Assembly: GCA_902510415.1 (NCBI GenBank)
Contig: CABXBH010000002.1
Location: 38,471 to 102,470, forward strand
Length of the DNA stretch: 64,000 nt
Source: an uncultured Bacteroidota bacterium
Lineage (GTDB): Bacteria > Bacteroidota > Bacteroidia > Flavobacteriales > Flavobacteriaceae
Direction: 5' to 3'
Positions 63,024-64,000 of the stretch are shown piece by piece. The notes below the pieces were generated by a model. The model did no database searches and was not told the DNA's origin. It was given only the letters and a program-made list of their open reading frames with translations. Numbering within the stretch: the first letter of the stretch is position 1; every line of letters starts with the position of its first letter. Position numbers and translations under genes: made by a program.

Positions 63024-64000
63024 TTATTTATTTAATAGATTGAGTTGAATAGTAAATATACTACCCTCGTTAATTACACTTTCTACAGAAATATTTCCGT
63101 TATGAAAATCAATAATTTTTTTCACATAAGCAAGGCCTAAACCATGACCTTTTACATTATGTAAATCACCTGTTTGTTTTCTATAAAACTTATCAAATAT
63201 CTTGGATTGAACAGATTTACTCATTCCAATACCATTATCTTTAATAATTATTAAAATCTTATTATTTATATTTTGTGTTTCAATGCTAATTTCTGGATTA
63301 TTATCATTGTATTTTATGGCATTATCTAATATGTTAACCAGTACGTTAATAAGGTGAGTTTCATTTGCAATAACATGATGATGTTTTGCATTTTTTTGAG
63401 TTGTTATATTACCATTTCTATTTTCAACAATCAAGCTAACATGAGAAATTGCTAAGTCGACTAATTCGTTAATATCTTGTTTGGACTTTTCAATATTTAA
63501 CTCGTTTCTTTCTAAATGACTAATCATTAAAACATTCTCTACTTGATCATGCATTCTATTATTTTCATCATAAATCATTTTTAGATATTTTTTTATCTTT
63601 TTTTTGTCTACGATTATTTTTGGATTTTTAATTGCAGATAATGCTAAATTAATAGTAGCTATTGGTGTTTTAAACTCATGAGTCATATTATTAATAAAGT
63701 CAGTTTTAATCTGCGAAATCTGTCTCTGCCTAAGTAATAAGAGTATTGTTGTAATATATGCAATTATTATAATTGATGTGAAAATAACGGAGGTGATTAT
63801 TACAGAAATTAAAGAAGATAGTAGAAAAGGAGTTCTTGCTGGAAAAACAACCTTTAACGAATAATCTGTTAATTCATTTTCATCTTTAAAAACAGGAGAT
63901 GAATAATTCTGTTTATAGAATTTAAATTGATTTGAAGATATACTAGTAATGCTATCTTTATTAAAGATACCATATTCAAAATCTAAATCAATATTCATTT
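63024..64000 (-). CDS. Sensor histidine kinase (partial, N-terminus beyond the window)
   Basis: The C-terminal part of a membrane kinase; the frame stays open to the window end, so the true start lies outside. About 55 residues of a periplasmic sensor segment precede a transmembrane helix (about 57-88 of the visible part). The dimerisation box is FINNMTHEFKTPIAT with His107 of the visible part, followed by NVLVNILDNAIKY (N box), IIIKDNGIGMS (G1) and KGHGLGLAYV (G2). It should phosphorylate the adjacent OmpR-type regulator. Confidence 0.92.
   Translation of the reverse strand, partial: MNIDLDFEYGIFNKDSITSISSNQFKFYKQNYSSPVFKDENELTDYSLKVVFPARTPFLLSSLISVIITSVIFTSIIIIAYITTILLLLRQRQISQIKTDFINNMTHEFKTPIATINLALSAIKNPKIIVDKKKIKKYLKMIYDENNRMHDQVENVLMISHLERNELNIEKSKQDINELVDLAISHVSLIVENRNGNITTQKNAKHHHVIANETHLINVLVNILDNAIKYNDNNPEISIETQNINNKILIIIKDNGIGMSKSVQSKIFDKFYRKQTGDLHNVKGHGLGLAYVKKIIDFHNGNISVESVINEGSIFTIQLNLLNK

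Noticed and set aside
1..64000. Mobile elements, CRISPR arrays, tRNA or rRNA genes, prophage
   Set aside because: I found no transposase, integrase, direct-repeat array, cloverleaf or rRNA sequence in the gaps or genes.

Overview
The window reads as ordinary chromosomal sequence of a streamlined, very AT-rich member of the Flavobacteriia (Bacteroidota), probably marine. The evidence is family-level: a TonB-dependent receptor with a carboxypeptidase-like N-terminal domain, DUF6452 and DUF6048 next to RlmD, a DUF4294 protein, the DUF4212/SSS symporter pair, the alpha-beta fused 2-oxoacid dehydrogenase E1, and the Bacteroidota promoter element TAnnTTTG in front of many genes. Shine-Dalgarno-like leaders are absent or weak. 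I see no insertion sequence, prophage, CRISPR array, tRNA, rRNA or polysaccharide-utilisation locus, and no gene-free stretch over 300 bases. The longest gap, 51835-52024, carries the signal recognition particle RNA.

Layout. 1-4.9 kb: end of an upstream gene, a TonB-dependent receptor, cysteine desulfurase and ornithine aminotransferase. 5-9.4 kb: rlmD with two small envelope proteins, facing a THUMP RNA methyltransferase and a DUF4294 protein. 9.5-17.7 kb: an M42 peptidase, then a tightly packed minus-strand block phoH-purC-alanine symporter-DUF4212-SSS symporter-acs, whose last three genes look like acetate uptake and activation. 17.8-24.2 kb: a SAM-hydrolysing family protein, dnaN, a TauE/SafE permease, and a minus-strand run of small membrane and envelope proteins, including a RidA-like lipoprotein and a 42-codon membrane peptide. 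24.2-34.6 kb: hydrolase, mnmE, rhomboid protease, an acyltransferase, glmM, gamma-glutamyltransferase, uvrA and a LOG-family protein. 34.7-46.1 kb: fused E1, holA, a small HsdR-N-like protein, glycosyltransferase, OmpA-type lipoprotein, PcrA/UvrD helicase, recG and a thioredoxin-fold lipoprotein. 46.2-55.9 kb: pheT, an ABC-F ATPase, transaldolase-like aldolase, SDR, SRP RNA, glutaminyl cyclase, a beta-helix lipoprotein and glyA. 56-64 kb: an unknown lipoprotein, smpB, pcm, an oxidoreductase, 3-hydroxyacyl-CoA dehydrogenase, a YggS protein, a DEDDh exonuclease, miaA, and an OmpR-type regulator with its histidine kinase cut by the window end.

Most genes are housekeeping: replication and repair (dnaN, holA, uvrA, pcrA, recG, exonuclease), translation and RNA modification (pheT, rlmD, mnmE, miaA, smpB, SRP RNA, ABC-F), and central metabolism. 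I did not find a convincing undescribed system. The points most worth checking are an exonuclease gene that appears to start at ATT one codon after an in-frame TAG, a perfect palindrome made of two back-to-back promoter -7 boxes, four convergent gene pairs that share a TTAA as overlapping stop codons, and an ABC-F protein whose degenerate motifs leave one canonical ATP site. Start codons were chosen by eye: where a longer frame began at TTG or GTG and a family-consistent ATG lay just inside, the ATG was taken.
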